DNA of 64,000 bases from Micromonospora sp. WMMA1947 (GCF_027497355.1 NZ_CP114909.1:1240001-1304000), one strand, 5' to 3'. Positions 9,745 to 17,943 are shown, numbered from the stretch's first letter. The notes: generated from the letters alone by a model not told the origin. Translations and numbers: made by a program.

Positions 9745-10386
9745 TCAGCGGCGGTTGTCACGTACGCGGTGCCACCGCGCCAGCAAGCCGCCCTCGGCGA
9801 CGACTTCCTCGCCCGTCATCGCATATCCGATGTGGTCGCGCCACGCGCCGTCGATGTGCATGTAGCGCACGTGATAGGCCTCCTCGCGGAAGCCGAGTTT
9901 CTCCACCACCCGCCGGGACGGCGTGTTCTCCGGCCGGATGTTGACCTCGATCCGGTGCAGGCCGCCCGGCCCGAACGCGTGGTCCACGGCGAGCGCCACA
10001 GCGGTCGGGATCACGCCGCGACCGGCCACCCTGGAGTCCACCCAGTAGCCCACGTACCCGGAGCAGAACGCCCGCCGCACGATGCTGCCGATGTTGACGT
10101 GACCGACCAGCCGCTCCCGGCCGTCCTCGCGCAGGCAGACCGCGAACGGCATGCCCTCACCGGTACGCGCGGACTTGCGCTGGTCGGCGTGCACCAGGCG
10201 GAACGCAGCAGGGGAATTCGTCTCGTACCAGCCGCCGGGCACATGGGACTCCCACGGCGCCAGCCAATCCCGGTTGGCGCGCCGGATCTCCGACCAGGCG
10301 ACGGCGTCCGAACGCCGGTACGGCCGCAGCACCACCGGACCGTCCACCAGCACCGCCGGCCACCCCGGCGCCCGCCGGAACCTCAC
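9745..10386 (-). CDS. rimJ: RimJ-like GNAT N-acetyltransferase
   Basis: 213 aa GNAT protein of the RimJ/RimL type: WPAVLVDGPVVLRPYRRSDA at the N-terminus, the acetyl-CoA-binding segment YVGYWVDSRVAGRGVIPTAV (about 119-138) and HRIEVNIRPENTPSRRVVEKLGF. It probably acetylates a protein N-terminus. It follows glp in the operon after a 108-bp gap filled by a tandem repeat. Start GTG 10386 lacks a strong ribosome site. Confidence 0.8.
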   Translation of the reverse strand: MRFRRAPGWPAVLVDGPVVLRPYRRSDAVAWSEIRRANRDWLAPWESHVPGGWYETNSPAAFRLVHADQRKSARTGEGMPFAVCLREDGRERLVGHVNIGSIVRRAFCSGYVGYWVDSRVAGRGVIPTAVALAVDHAFGPGGLHRIEVNIRPENTPSRRVVEKLGFREEAYHVRYMHIDGAWRDHIGYAMTGEEVVAEGGLLARWHRVRDNRR

Positions 10387-10397
10387 CGAGCCGGCCC

Positions 10398-10500
10398 TTC
10401 GCTCGCGACTGCGGGGCTCGCAAGCTCACTCCTCGCGCTCACCGAGCTTGCCTTTCGCTCGCGACTGCGGGGCTCGCAAGCTCACTCCTCGCGCTCACCG
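10398..10500. repeat. two direct copies of a 47-bp intergenic repeat
   Basis: Positions 10398-10444 and 10454-10500 are identical over 47 bp (from TTCGCTCGCGACTGCGGGGC to CTCACTCCTCGCGCTCACCG), period 56. Closely similar sequences are, to my recollection, scattered through Micromonospora and Salinispora genomes. The second copy runs into glp and supplies its stop codon (TCA at 10495-10497 on the plus strand) and last Arg codon. Confidence 0.9.
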
Positions 10501-11808
10501 GCGCCGGTCCAACAGGAGCACATCCACGGTAGACCCGGCAGCGGCCGTGGTGACCCGCTCGCCGAGCACCAGCAGGCCGTTCGCGTCGGACAGGCCGGAC
10601 AGCGTGTACGGGCCCCCGGCGAGCGGCTGCACCGTGTACCCGCCGCCGCGTCGCTCGGCCACGTGCGCGGGCCGGAACTCGCGCAGCCCGACCGGGGACG
10701 AGACCGTCTCCAGCAGGTGCGCGCGGACGCTCGGCCGGAACACCGGTTCGGCGCCGGCCAGCAGCTGGATGGCCGGTCGGGCCAGCACCTCGAAGCCAAT
10801 CAGCGCCGCGCCGGGCTCACCGGGAAGACACACCACCGGCACCTCCTCGGCGCCGACCGTACCGAACCCGAGAGCCGTTCCGGGATAGAGGGCCACCTCG
10901 GTGAAGGTGACCGGCCCGGCCCGGCCGCCGTCGCGCCGCGACAGGATGCGGCGGACCATGTCACCGGGGCCGGTGCCGGTGCCGCCGGTGGTGATGATCA
11001 GGTCGGCGCGCAGCGTCTGGTCCTCCAGCAGGCCGCGCAGCGCCTCCGGGTCGTCGTCGCAGATCCCCACCCGGTACGCGAGCGCGCCCGCCTCCGCGGC
11101 TGCCGCGGTCAGCGCGTGCGAGTTGGTGTCCACCACCTGGCCTGGCTGGCTGCCCCGGCCCACGTCCACCAGCTCGTCGCCGGTCGCCACGATCACCACG
11201 CGCGGGCTGGGCCGCACCACCACGTGCCCGATGCCGGTGGCGGCGAATACCGCTACCAGGGCCGGGGAGACGTACGCGCCGGCGCGGGCGAGCAGCGTGC
11301 CGGCGACCAGTTCCTCCCCGGCGCGGCGCAGGCCGTACCCCCGTTTGGGGGCGCGGAAGATCTCGACGGCGGCCATGCCCTGGTCGGTCCACTCCACCGG
11401 GACGACCACGTCGGCGCCGATCGGCAGCGGCGCGCCGGCCGCCACCGAGAAGCAGGAGCCGGGGGTGAGCCGCACCGGCCGCCAGCTGGCAGCGCCCAGG
11501 TCACCGACCACGTTGAGCCGGATGCTGCGGCCACCGGGCATACCGGAGGGGGCCGGGACGTAGCCCGGCCCCCGACTCCCACCGGAGATGTCCTCCCAGC
11601 GCGCGGCGTACCCGTCCACCGCCGCCTGGTCGAAGGCGGGGTACGAGTGCGGGGCGACCACGTCCTCGGCGAGCACGTTGCCGTACGCCTGGGTCAGGTC
11701 GAGGTCGAGTGGAGGCAGCGCGCGTAACCTGCGCAGCACACTGCCCAGGTAGTCGGCGAGCGGCGTCAACTCGTTCGCGGCCGCCTCGGCGTCGGCCGTC
11801 GCGGTCAT
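10495..11808 (-). CDS. glp: MoeA-like / gephyrin-like protein (Glp)
   Basis: 437 aa, full MoeA length and domain order: an N-terminal region with SYPAFDQAAVDGYA (MoeA: DNSAMDGYA), the central MoCF-binding domain with ADLIITTGGTGTGPGDMV, and the C-terminal domain with VVCLPGEPGAALIGF. MoeA inserts molybdate into molybdopterin. In this operon position (galU-glp-rimJ-glpR) the Corynebacterium protein instead works in cell division with GlpR, and that role is more likely here. Start ATG 11808 overlaps the galU stop (ATGA). The C-terminus is trimmed by an intergenic repeat. Confidence 0.82.
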   Translation of the reverse strand: MTATADAEAAANELTPLADYLGSVLRRLRALPPLDLDLTQAYGNVLAEDVVAPHSYPAFDQAAVDGYAARWEDISGGSRGPGYVPAPSGMPGGRSIRLNVVGDLGAASWRPVRLTPGSCFSVAAGAPLPIGADVVVPVEWTDQGMAAVEIFRAPKRGYGLRRAGEELVAGTLLARAGAYVSPALVAVFAATGIGHVVVRPSPRVVIVATGDELVDVGRGSQPGQVVDTNSHALTAAAAEAGALAYRVGICDDDPEALRGLLEDQTLRADLIITTGGTGTGPGDMVRRILSRRDGGRAGPVTFTEVALYPGTALGFGTVGAEEVPVVCLPGEPGAALIGFEVLARPAIQLLAGAEPVFRPSVRAHLLETVSSPVGLREFRPAHVAERRGGGYTVQPLAGGPYTLSGLSDANGLLVLGERVTTAAAGSTVDVLLLDRRR

Positions 11809-12794
11809 GTATCGGCACCGCCGGACGCGTCGCGGATGCCGTTGAGGACCGCCGCGGTGACCGTCTCGTCGCCCTTGTTGACGAACTCGGCCAGCCACTT
11901 GCGGAACTCGGCGCCCAGGTCCTCCCGCTCGGCGGCGATCTGCACCACGGTCTGGAGGTAGCCGAGCGGCATGCCGGTGTCGTACCGGGTGCCCCGGTAG
12001 ACGATGGCGTGCACCGGCACCCCCTCGGTACGCAGCAGCTCCATCGCGTCGGTCAGCTGGATCTCACCGCCGCTGCCCGGCTCGGTACGCCGGATCGCGT
12101 CGAAGATCTTCCCGGGGAGCACGTACCGGCCGAGGACGGCGAGGTTGCTGGGGGCGTCGGCCGGGCTGGGCTTCTCCACCATGCCGGTGACCTTGACGAC
12201 CTCGGCGATGTCGGAGTATTCCGACTCGGCCGGCTCGACCGACGCGATGCCGTACCGGCTGGTCTCGGCCGGGTCGACCTCGAAGAACGCGAGCACCACG
12301 CCGCCGGTGCGGGCCTGGAGTTCCAGCATGGCCGGCAGCAGCGGCTCGGACGGCTTGACGAACTCGTCGCCGAGCAGCACCGCGAAGGGCGCGTCGCCGA
12401 CGTGCGACTCGGCGTACCCGACGGCGTGCCCGAGGCCGAGCTGTTCCGGCTGGCGGACCGTGTAGATCGCTGCCAGTTCCTCGGTGCGCTTGACCTCGGC
12501 CAGCAGCTCGGGCTTCTTGGCGAGCCGTTCCTCCAGGTCGGGCCGGCGGTCGAAGTGGTCCACCATCGAGGTCTTGCCGCGACCGGTGATCAGCAGGATG
12601 TCGTCGATGCCGGCCTGGGCGGCCTCCTCGACGATGTACTGCAGCACCGGCCGGTCGACGACCGGCAGCAGTTCCTTCGGAACCGCCTTGGTGGCCGGCA
12701 GGAACCGGGTGGCCAGGCCGGCGGCCGGGATCACGGCCTTGACCGCGCGGGAGCGACCGTGGGCCGCTGAGGGGTTCGCTGAGTGCTCCGACAT
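11805..12794 (-). CDS. galU: UTP-glucose-1-phosphate uridylyltransferase
   Basis: 329 aa. It has the nucleotidyltransferase signature VIPAAGLATRFLPATKAVPK (residues about 20-39) with ELLPVVDRPVLQYIVEEA after it, plus later GalU motifs (LGLGHAVGYAESHVGD, FAVLLGDEFV, GMVEKP). It makes UDP-glucose for cell-wall glycans and trehalose. ATG 12794 lies 6 nt after TAGTCT, so it has its own leaderless promoter, although the diguanylate cyclase gene ends only 9 bp upstream. It overlaps glp by 4 bp. Confidence 0.95.
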   Translation of the reverse strand: MSEHSANPSAAHGRSRAVKAVIPAAGLATRFLPATKAVPKELLPVVDRPVLQYIVEEAAQAGIDDILLITGRGKTSMVDHFDRRPDLEERLAKKPELLAEVKRTEELAAIYTVRQPEQLGLGHAVGYAESHVGDAPFAVLLGDEFVKPSEPLLPAMLELQARTGGVVLAFFEVDPAETSRYGIASVEPAESEYSDIAEVVKVTGMVEKPSPADAPSNLAVLGRYVLPGKIFDAIRRTEPGSGGEIQLTDAMELLRTEGVPVHAIVYRGTRYDTGMPLGYLQTVVQIAAEREDLGAEFRKWLAEFVNKGDETVTAAVLNGIRDASGGADT

Positions 12795-12800
12795 GTCGCG

Positions 12801-12806
12801 AGACTA
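12801..12806 (-). promoter_or_regulatory. galU -10 box overlapping the upstream stop codon
   Basis: On the minus strand TAGTCT (12806-12801) ends 6 nt before the galU ATG. Its first three bases are the TAG stop of the diguanylate cyclase gene. Confidence 0.6.
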
Positions 12807-14993
12807 TCGGCCACGGCTCTGCCGCGGCGGGTGAGGACCGGAAGACGCGCCGCCCTGGACGATGCCCGCCGGGTCCGCCGCGCCGGCCCGGGGCAGCCCG
12901 TCCGGCGGGCTGAGACCGGCCGCCACCACCGGGATCTCCTGGGTGGGCACCGGATCGGGCGCCGGCGCGAGCCGGTAGCCGTCGCGTCCGGCGGCCTTCG
13001 CCGCGTACAACGCGTCGTCGGCGGCGTCGAGCACCTGCTGGCCGTCGGCGGCGTGGTCCGGGTAGACGGCGATGCCGATGGAGACGGTCACCGGCACCCG
13101 CACCGGATCGTCGCCGCTCCCCTCCACCGTGACCGGCTGGTCGCGTACCACCGCGCCGAGCCGCTCGGCGACGATCGTGGCGCCCCGGGCGTCGGTCTCC
13201 GGCAGCAGCACCACGAACTCCTCGCCGCCCTGCCGGAACGCCAGGTCCACCTCACGGATCACGCCGCGTACCCGGCGGGCGAACTCGACCAGCACGGCGT
13301 CCCCGGCCGCGTGCCCCCAGGTGTCGTTGACGTTCTTGAACCGGTCCAGGTCGAGCGCGAGCACGCTGAGCATCCGGCCGAACCGGTTCGCCCGTTCCAC
13401 CTCCCGGCGGATCGACTCGCGCAGGTAGCGGTAGTTCCACAACCCGGTCAGCGGGTCGGTGAGGGAGAGCCGTTGCGCCTCCTCGTGCACCCGGACGTTC
13501 TCCACGGCGACCGCGGCGTGCCCGGCGAACGTCCGTAGCGTCACCACGTCGTCGTCGTGGAACTCGTGCCCGCCGAGCCGGTCGTAGAGGACCAGCACGC
13601 CGAGCGCCGCGCAGGCCGAGCCGGGCGGGTCGCCGTCGGCGGGCGGGTGGCCGGGCCGGTCCGGGCCGCGCGGCTCGGTGCCGCCGGGGGTGGCGAACGG
13701 CACCGCCACGTACGTCTCGCAGGACGGCTCCCCGGTCGGTACGTCCGGCGGCGTCCACCGTCCGCGCCGCGGCTCGCCGGTGGCGGCGACCGTGCCGAGC
13801 ACCCCGGCGCCGACCGGCACCCGCAGCGTCGCCGGATCGGCCGGATCACCGGTCGGCCGGCGTCCGGCCATGCCTTCCACGCACCGGCCGACGAGGACGC
13901 CGTCGCCGTCGACGAGCAGCACCGCGCCGGCCCGCGCACCGGTGGCGGCGATCGCGCTGTCCAGGATCACCCGCAGGATGCGTTGCAGGTCGTGCGTGCT
14001 GGCGAGCGTGTCGCCGAGCACGGCGAGGTGATTGCGGAGCTGGTCCCGGCTGCTGGTCAGCGCCGACACGTAGCTGCCGGTCTCCCGGGTCATCCGGTTG
14101 AACGCGCTGGCGAGCCGCCCGATCTCGTCGCGGCTGCGCACCGGCACCCGGGCGCTCAGGTCGCCGCGCGCCACCCGGTCCACCGCGCCGGCCAGCTCAC
14201 CGAGCGGCCGGGTGGTCACCCGGGCCAGCCGCCAGGCCGCGAGCACTGCCAGCAGGGCGGCGAGCGCGACCGCGGCGATCAGTGCCCCGTACAGGCCGGG
14301 CGCACGTTCCCCCGGCACCGACAGCACCAGCGGCAGCGGCTGACCGGGAGACGGACCGACGCGCCGCACGTACCGGCCGTCGCCGGTGCCTGTCACCCGG
14401 TTCCCGTCCGCCTTGCCGGCGGCGGCCAGCACCGCTGCGCGTACCCCCTGCTCCTCGGTCGTGTGGGTGATGCCGCCGGGGTTGTCGAGGAGGGTGACCC
14501 CGACGCCCGTCACGGCGGCGAGCCGCGCCACGAAGGCCCGGTCGACGGGCTGGGCGGCGGCGACCGCGCCCAGGTCGGTGCCGGCCGGGTCGCGGAGCCC
14601 GACCTGGGCGGAGAGCGCCCCGACTCCGCTGGCGGGCGTGCCGGCGCAGTCCTGCCAGCGCCCGGCCGGCCCGCCGGCCGTGGCGTAGGTGGTGCGGCCG
14701 GCGGCGTCGGCCATCCGCACGGCGGCGGCCAGGCCCCGGGCGACCACCTGGTCGGCCGCACGCGACCGGACGGCCGGGTCGCCCACCAGGGCGACCGCGT
14801 CGGCCGCCGCGCGGAGTTGCTGGCAGAGCGCGTCGATCGAGGTACGGACGCCGGCCGCGGCCAGGCCCAGCCGTTCGGTGGCGCGGCTGTGGTCGACGGC
14901 GCTGAGCGTGGCCCCGACGAAGAACGCGCCGAGCAGGACGGGGCCGAGGACCACCGCGAGGAAAGCCGCCGTCAACCGCCCGCGTAGCGTCAA
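12804..14993 (-). CDS. membrane-bound diguanylate cyclase (HAMP-GAF-GGDEF)
   Basis: About 729 aa: a membrane helix (near 8-28), an extracytoplasmic sensing region (about 30-225), a second helix, HAMP (TTRPLGELAGAVDRVARGDL), a GAF-like domain (about 330-500) and a C-terminal GGDEF domain. The active site is intact (FRQGGEEFVVLLPE). An inhibitory I-site REVD sits exactly five residues before GGEEF, so synthesis of c-di-GMP with product feedback is expected. TTG 14993 is preferred (GGGGGGAAG just upstream); the longer frame reaches 15047. The tail after the GGDEF domain is Pro-rich. It lies directly before galU. Confidence 0.88.
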   Translation of the reverse strand: MTLRGRLTAAFLAVVLGPVLLGAFFVGATLSAVDHSRATERLGLAAAGVRTSIDALCQQLRAAADAVALVGDPAVRSRAADQVVARGLAAAVRMADAAGRTTYATAGGPAGRWQDCAGTPASGVGALSAQVGLRDPAGTDLGAVAAAQPVDRAFVARLAAVTGVGVTLLDNPGGITHTTEEQGVRAAVLAAAGKADGNRVTGTGDGRYVRRVGPSPGQPLPLVLSVPGERAPGLYGALIAAVALAALLAVLAAWRLARVTTRPLGELAGAVDRVARGDLSARVPVRSRDEIGRLASAFNRMTRETGSYVSALTSSRDQLRNHLAVLGDTLASTHDLQRILRVILDSAIAATGARAGAVLLVDGDGVLVGRCVEGMAGRRPTGDPADPATLRVPVGAGVLGTVAATGEPRRGRWTPPDVPTGEPSCETYVAVPFATPGGTEPRGPDRPGHPPADGDPPGSACAALGVLVLYDRLGGHEFHDDDVVTLRTFAGHAAVAVENVRVHEEAQRLSLTDPLTGLWNYRYLRESIRREVERANRFGRMLSVLALDLDRFKNVNDTWGHAAGDAVLVEFARRVRGVIREVDLAFRQGGEEFVVLLPETDARGATIVAERLGAVVRDQPVTVEGSGDDPVRVPVTVSIGIAVYPDHAADGQQVLDAADDALYAAKAAGRDGYRLAPAPDPVPTQEIPVVAAGLSPPDGLPRAGAADPAGIVQGGASSGPHPPRQSRGR

Positions 14994-15075
14994 TCTTCCC
15001 CCCGGAAGTTCCGCTCCCTTGGTGCGATGCTGACACAGAGCGACCATTAGGCAAGCGTTGCGTCAGGAGTGTTGC

Positions 15076-15723
15076 GTGCCGGAATTTTCGGATGAAGCGC
15101 ACGATGCGAAGCGGGAGATGCGCATCGCGCTACTCGCCGCGCGCCGGTCGCTATCCGCGGCCGACCGCGCGGTCGCGGCGGCCGCCGTCCAGGCCGAGCT
15201 GGTGACCCTGGTACGACGGCTGCGACCGGCCCGGATGAGCGCGTACGTCCCGGTCGCGTCCGAGCCCGGCGGGGACGACCTGCCGGACGTGCTGCGCGCC
15301 GCGCTGCCGCCCGACGCCGAGTTGCTGCTGCCGGTGCTCCGCGACGACCTGGACCTCGACTGGGCCCCCTACACCGGCCCGGAGTCGCTGCGCGCCGCCG
15401 GCCGAGGGCTGCGCGAGCCGACCGCCCCGCCCCGGGGGCGTTCCGCCGTGGCCGGAGCCGGCCTGGTCGTGGTGCCGGCGGTGGCGGTGGACCGCCGGGG
15501 CATCCGGCTGGGCCGGGGCGGCGGCTCGTACGACCGCGCGCTGGCCCGGGTGCCCGCGACAGTGCCGACCGTGGCGCTGCTGCACGACGGCGAGCTGGTG
15601 GAGGCGGTGCCCGCCCTGCCGCACGACCGCCCGGTGCACTGCGTGATCACCCCGGCGGAGGGGCTGGTGGCGGTCCCGGGTGTGGGCCCGGGCGCTTCCG
15701 CTGGACGAACCCGGGGGTCATGA
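15076..15723 (+). CDS. 5-formyltetrahydrofolate cyclo-ligase
   Basis: 215 aa. It carries the family hallmarks: KREMRIALLAARRSLS at the N-terminus, SAYVPVASEPGGDDL, and the phosphate-binding VDRRGIRLGRGGGSYDRAL near 145-165. It converts 5-formyl-THF and ATP to 5,10-methenyl-THF. GTG 15076 has AGGAG 6 nt upstream. It is divergent from the cyclase/galU operon and sits before the FmdB gene, as Rv0992c-Rv0991c do. Confidence 0.93.
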   Translation: MPEFSDEAHDAKREMRIALLAARRSLSAADRAVAAAAVQAELVTLVRRLRPARMSAYVPVASEPGGDDLPDVLRAALPPDAELLLPVLRDDLDLDWAPYTGPESLRAAGRGLREPTAPPRGRSAVAGAGLVVVPAVAVDRRGIRLGRGGGSYDRALARVPATVPTVALLHDGELVEAVPALPHDRPVHCVITPAEGLVAVPGVGPGASAGRTRGS

Positions 15724-15730
15724 CGCACCA

Positions 15731-15757
15731 TTGGCACTCGAAGACCAGGAGTGCCAA
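15731..15757. promoter_or_regulatory. CIRCE element (HrcA operator)
   Basis: TTGGCACTC, 9 nt (15740-15748), GAGTGCCAA: a perfect 9-bp inverted repeat with the exact spacing of CIRCE (TTAGCACTC-N9-GAGTGCTAA), differing only by one compensated base pair. It lies 30 bp before the start of the FmdB-family gene, so HrcA should repress that gene outside heat shock. Confidence 0.9.
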
Positions 15758-15786
15758 CAGGCCGTGCCGAAGATCCGGAGGAGAAC

Positions 15787-16140
15787 GTGCCCACGTACCA
15801 GTACGCCTGCACCGCGTGCGGCCACCAGCTCGAGGCGGTGCAGTCCTTCTCGGACGAGCCGCTGACCGAGTGCCCGGCGTGTGAGGGGCGGCTGCGCAAG
15901 CTCTTCAACTCGGTAGGCATCGTGTTCAAGGGCTCCGGCTTCTACCGCACGGACTCCCGTACGTCCGGCTCCGACAACGGTGCCTCGACCACGAGCAAGC
16001 CGGCCAAGTCCGAGTCGTCGTCCTCGTCGTCGGACTCCTCCTCGTCGTCGTCCTCGTCGTCCGGTTCGTCCTCGTCGTCTTCGTCGTCCGGTTCGGGATC
16101 GACGGCGAGCAAGGCACCGGCGGCGTCCAGCTCGTCCTGA
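15787..16140 (+). CDS. FmdB-family zinc-ribbon protein with Ser-rich tail (Ruc-like redox chaperone)
   Basis: 117 aa. An N-terminal zinc ribbon has Cys8-x2-Cys11 (YACTACGH) and Cys29-x2-Cys32 (CPAC), then FNSVGIVFKGSGFYRTD, typical of the FmdB family. The last 50 residues are nearly all Ser with some Gly/Asp, encoded by TCG/TCC runs. The M. tuberculosis orthologue Rv0991c (Ruc) is a chaperone activated by oxidation of these cysteines, with a disordered C-terminus. GTG 15787 follows CCGGAGGAGAAC. The CIRCE operator upstream supports a proteostasis role. Confidence 0.88.
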   Translation: MPTYQYACTACGHQLEAVQSFSDEPLTECPACEGRLRKLFNSVGIVFKGSGFYRTDSRTSGSDNGASTTSKPAKSESSSSSSDSSSSSSSSSGSSSSSSSSGSGSTASKAPAASSSS

Positions 16141-16164
16141 CCCCCCTTTCGCACGCGACAACAG

Positions 16165-16192
16165 GTGGCCGTCCCCGTTCGGGGGCGGCCAC
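16165..16192 (+). terminator. hairpin after the FmdB gene
   Basis: GTGGCCGTCCCC - GTTC - GGGGGCGGCCAC pairs over 12 bp with one G-T pair, followed by GTCTTT. It lies 25 bp after the stop codon. Confidence 0.75.
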
Positions 16193-16372
16193 GTCTTTGC
16201 GGGTTGCCGTTTGCCACTCGCAGGTGGCCGGGTGGTTGTTGCCGGGTGATCCGCTCGTCGCCGCTTGCCTGGCGGATCCGCCGTTCTCCGCCGTCGTCAG
16301 CAGGCCGCGCGAGGGCTCACCGTCGGCCACTTGATCGGCGCGTGGGTCCGGGCTTCGGTCGGCAGGCTGACG

Positions 16373-16400
16373 TTGTCCACAGGGCGGCGGGTTATCCACA
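16373..16400 (+). promoter_or_regulatory. two DnaA boxes
   Basis: TTGTCCACA (16373-16381) and TTATCCACA (16392-16400) are both perfect matches to the actinobacterial DnaA box, in the same orientation and 19 bp apart start to start. No dnaA or dnaN gene is near, so this is not the chromosomal origin. Stretch 16193-16481 holds no gene. Confidence 0.75.
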
Positions 16401-16481
16401 GGGGCGGGCGACGGGGCGGCGCGCGCCGGAAGGCCGGGCCTAGCCTGCGGTCGGACGGTAGGTCGGCGGCGGGAGGCAGCG

Positions 16482-16958
16482 GTGACGGATGACGAGGGGA
16501 CGTTGCGTCCGGTCCGCTGGCGCGGCCTGCCGCGGCGCCGGACGCTGCTGCGGGTGACACTCGTCGCGGTGCTGCTGGGGTTGGCCGCGGCGGTGCTCCA
16601 GACGCCGCCGTCCTGCCCGCCGCCCGGCTCGTCCCCGGCCGCCTCGGCGGCGGCGTCACCGTCCGGCGGCATCCCTGCCCTGCCGGCCGGCGCGGTGGGC
16701 GTCCCGATCCGGCTGGCCGAGCCGGCGGCCCTCGCGGTGCTGCGCCCGGGTGCCCGGGTCGACCTGCTCGTCGTGCCCGCCGGCGGTACGCCCGACCCCA
16801 CGCTGCTGGCTCCCCGCGCGCTGGTGCTCGACGTGGTCGGCGCCACCGGAGCTGTCGACGGCTCCTCGGCGCTCTACCTGGCGCTGCCGCCGGAGCAGGC
16901 CCGGCGGGCGGTCGGGTTGCCGGAGGGCAGCCGCTTCGCCGTGGTGGTACGCGGCTGA
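16482..16958 (+). CDS. membrane-anchored SAF/CpaB-like domain protein
   Basis: 158 aa. An Arg-rich start precedes one membrane helix (TLLRVTLVAVLLGLAAAVL, about 21-39), a Pro/Ser linker, and a C-terminal domain with GAVGVPIRLAEPAALAVLRPG and ARVDLLVVP. This resembles the SAF / RcpC-CpaB domain of pilus assembly proteins, though no pilus genes are near. GTG 16482 follows GGGAGGCAGC. Confidence 0.7.
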   Translation: MTDDEGTLRPVRWRGLPRRRTLLRVTLVAVLLGLAAAVLQTPPSCPPPGSSPAASAAASPSGGIPALPAGAVGVPIRLAEPAALAVLRPGARVDLLVVPAGGTPDPTLLAPRALVLDVVGATGAVDGSSALYLALPPEQARRAVGLPEGSRFAVVVRG

Positions 16959-17018
16959 CGCGAGGCCGCGGTCAAGGGCCGCCGCCCGGCGCGAAAGCCC
17001 GGCGCGGGCCGAAGACGA

Positions 17019-17195
17019 TCAGCTCCAGTGCGGCGGGCGCTCGGCGAGCAGCCAGTCGTCGTTGCCGCCGGGGCGCTCGCCCCAGCCGCGATCGGTGTCG
17101 TCGCTGGTCTGCTCGGGCAGCACCACGAAGTCTTCGCTGAGGTCGACCACGCGGTCGTCGTCGCCGCGCGGTGTCCGGATGACGGGGTCGGTCAC
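17019..17195 (-). CDS. small acidic protein of unknown function
   Basis: 58 aa beginning MTDPVIRTPRGDDDRVVDLS, rich in Asp, Glu and Trp, and ending PPHWS. No membrane segment. GTG 17195 lies 8 nt after TATCGT (17209-17204, minus strand), a leaderless start; sequence upstream in this frame is not protein-like. It looks like a conserved small actinobacterial protein, but I cannot name its function. Confidence 0.6.
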   Translation of the reverse strand: MTDPVIRTPRGDDDRVVDLSEDFVVLPEQTSDDTDRGWGERPGGNDDWLLAERPPHWS

Positions 17196-17301
17196 GATCA
17201 GCAACGATACCGCCGAACCGGCCGCCGGCTCGATCCCGGAAGCGTGGCGGGCCGGGCGGCGGTGATCGACGCGTCGGGCGGCCGACCGGCCGGGGCGTTG
17301 G

Positions 17302-17307
17302 TAGCGT
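17302..17307 (+). promoter_or_regulatory. -10 box of a leaderless promoter
   Basis: TAGCGT, 8 nt, GTG 17316. It marks the start of the tail-anchored protein and is divergent from TATCGT at 17204-17209. Confidence 0.5.
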
Positions 17308-17315
17308 CGGACGGC

Positions 17316-17933
17316 GTGACGACGCCGAGCGGTGGCAGCCGCGACGACGAGACCTGGCGACGCCCGGAGGGCCATGATCCGGACCGCACCGACGATCCGA
17401 CAGTGACCGCCGGGCAGCCCGAGCCGCGCACCACCGCCGCAGACCGGGCCGTCGCCGGCGGGATCGACACCGCCGGAGCCGCCACCGGAGCCGCTGGAGC
17501 CACCGGAGCAGCCGACACGCCGGAAGCCGCCGGGGCGGCGGACACGCCGGAAGCCGCCGAGGCGGCGGAGACGCCGGAAGCGGCCGGGAACGCCAGCCCG
17601 TGGTCACGCGAAGCGGCCACCGAGAGTCCGTGGGCGCGTCCGGAGGCGGCAGGCGGCTGGACGGTGGCCGGCGGCGCGTGGCCGGGCTCGCCCGGCGGTG
17701 GCCCGCCGCCCTCGGGTTACGCGGGACCGCCGCCGAGCACGCCTCCGCCGCCCGGCTGGCGGCCACCGGTACACGTGCAGCCGTCACCGCCGCGCCGGCT
17801 CCCGCCGCAGGACATGGCCGCGATGGACCAGGCGGAGCAGCGCGCCCAGCGGCTCACCTACGGCATCGGAGCGGCCGTGGCGGTGGTGCTGGTGCTGCTC
17901 ACCTGCCTGCTCTGCTCGCGGGTGCTGTTCTGA
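17316..17933 (+). CDS. Ala/Pro-rich tail-anchored membrane protein
   Basis: 205 aa. The N-terminal half is low-complexity, with imperfect tandem units of the type AADTPEAAG (about 60-100). The middle is Pro/Gly-rich (GPPPSGYAGPPPSTPPPPGW). A short helix with QDMAAMDQAEQRAQRLTYG leads into a single C-terminal membrane segment (AAVAVVLVLLTCLLCSRVLF) at the very end. The bulk is probably cytoplasmic. No family recognised. Confidence 0.65.
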   Translation: MTTPSGGSRDDETWRRPEGHDPDRTDDPTVTAGQPEPRTTAADRAVAGGIDTAGAATGAAGATGAADTPEAAGAADTPEAAEAAETPEAAGNASPWSREAATESPWARPEAAGGWTVAGGAWPGSPGGGPPPSGYAGPPPSTPPPPGWRPPVHVQPSPPRRLPPQDMAAMDQAEQRAQRLTYGIGAAVAVVLVLLTCLLCSRVLF

Positions 17934-17943
17934 CCCGCAGCGG

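Noticed and set aside
9484..11727. 747-codon plus-strand open frame across rimJ and glp
   Set aside because: Antisense shadow of two well-supported genes; composition is not protein-like.
16012..16083. TCG/TCC repeat as a microsatellite between genes
   Set aside because: It is in frame and encodes the Ser-rich tail of the FmdB-family protein.
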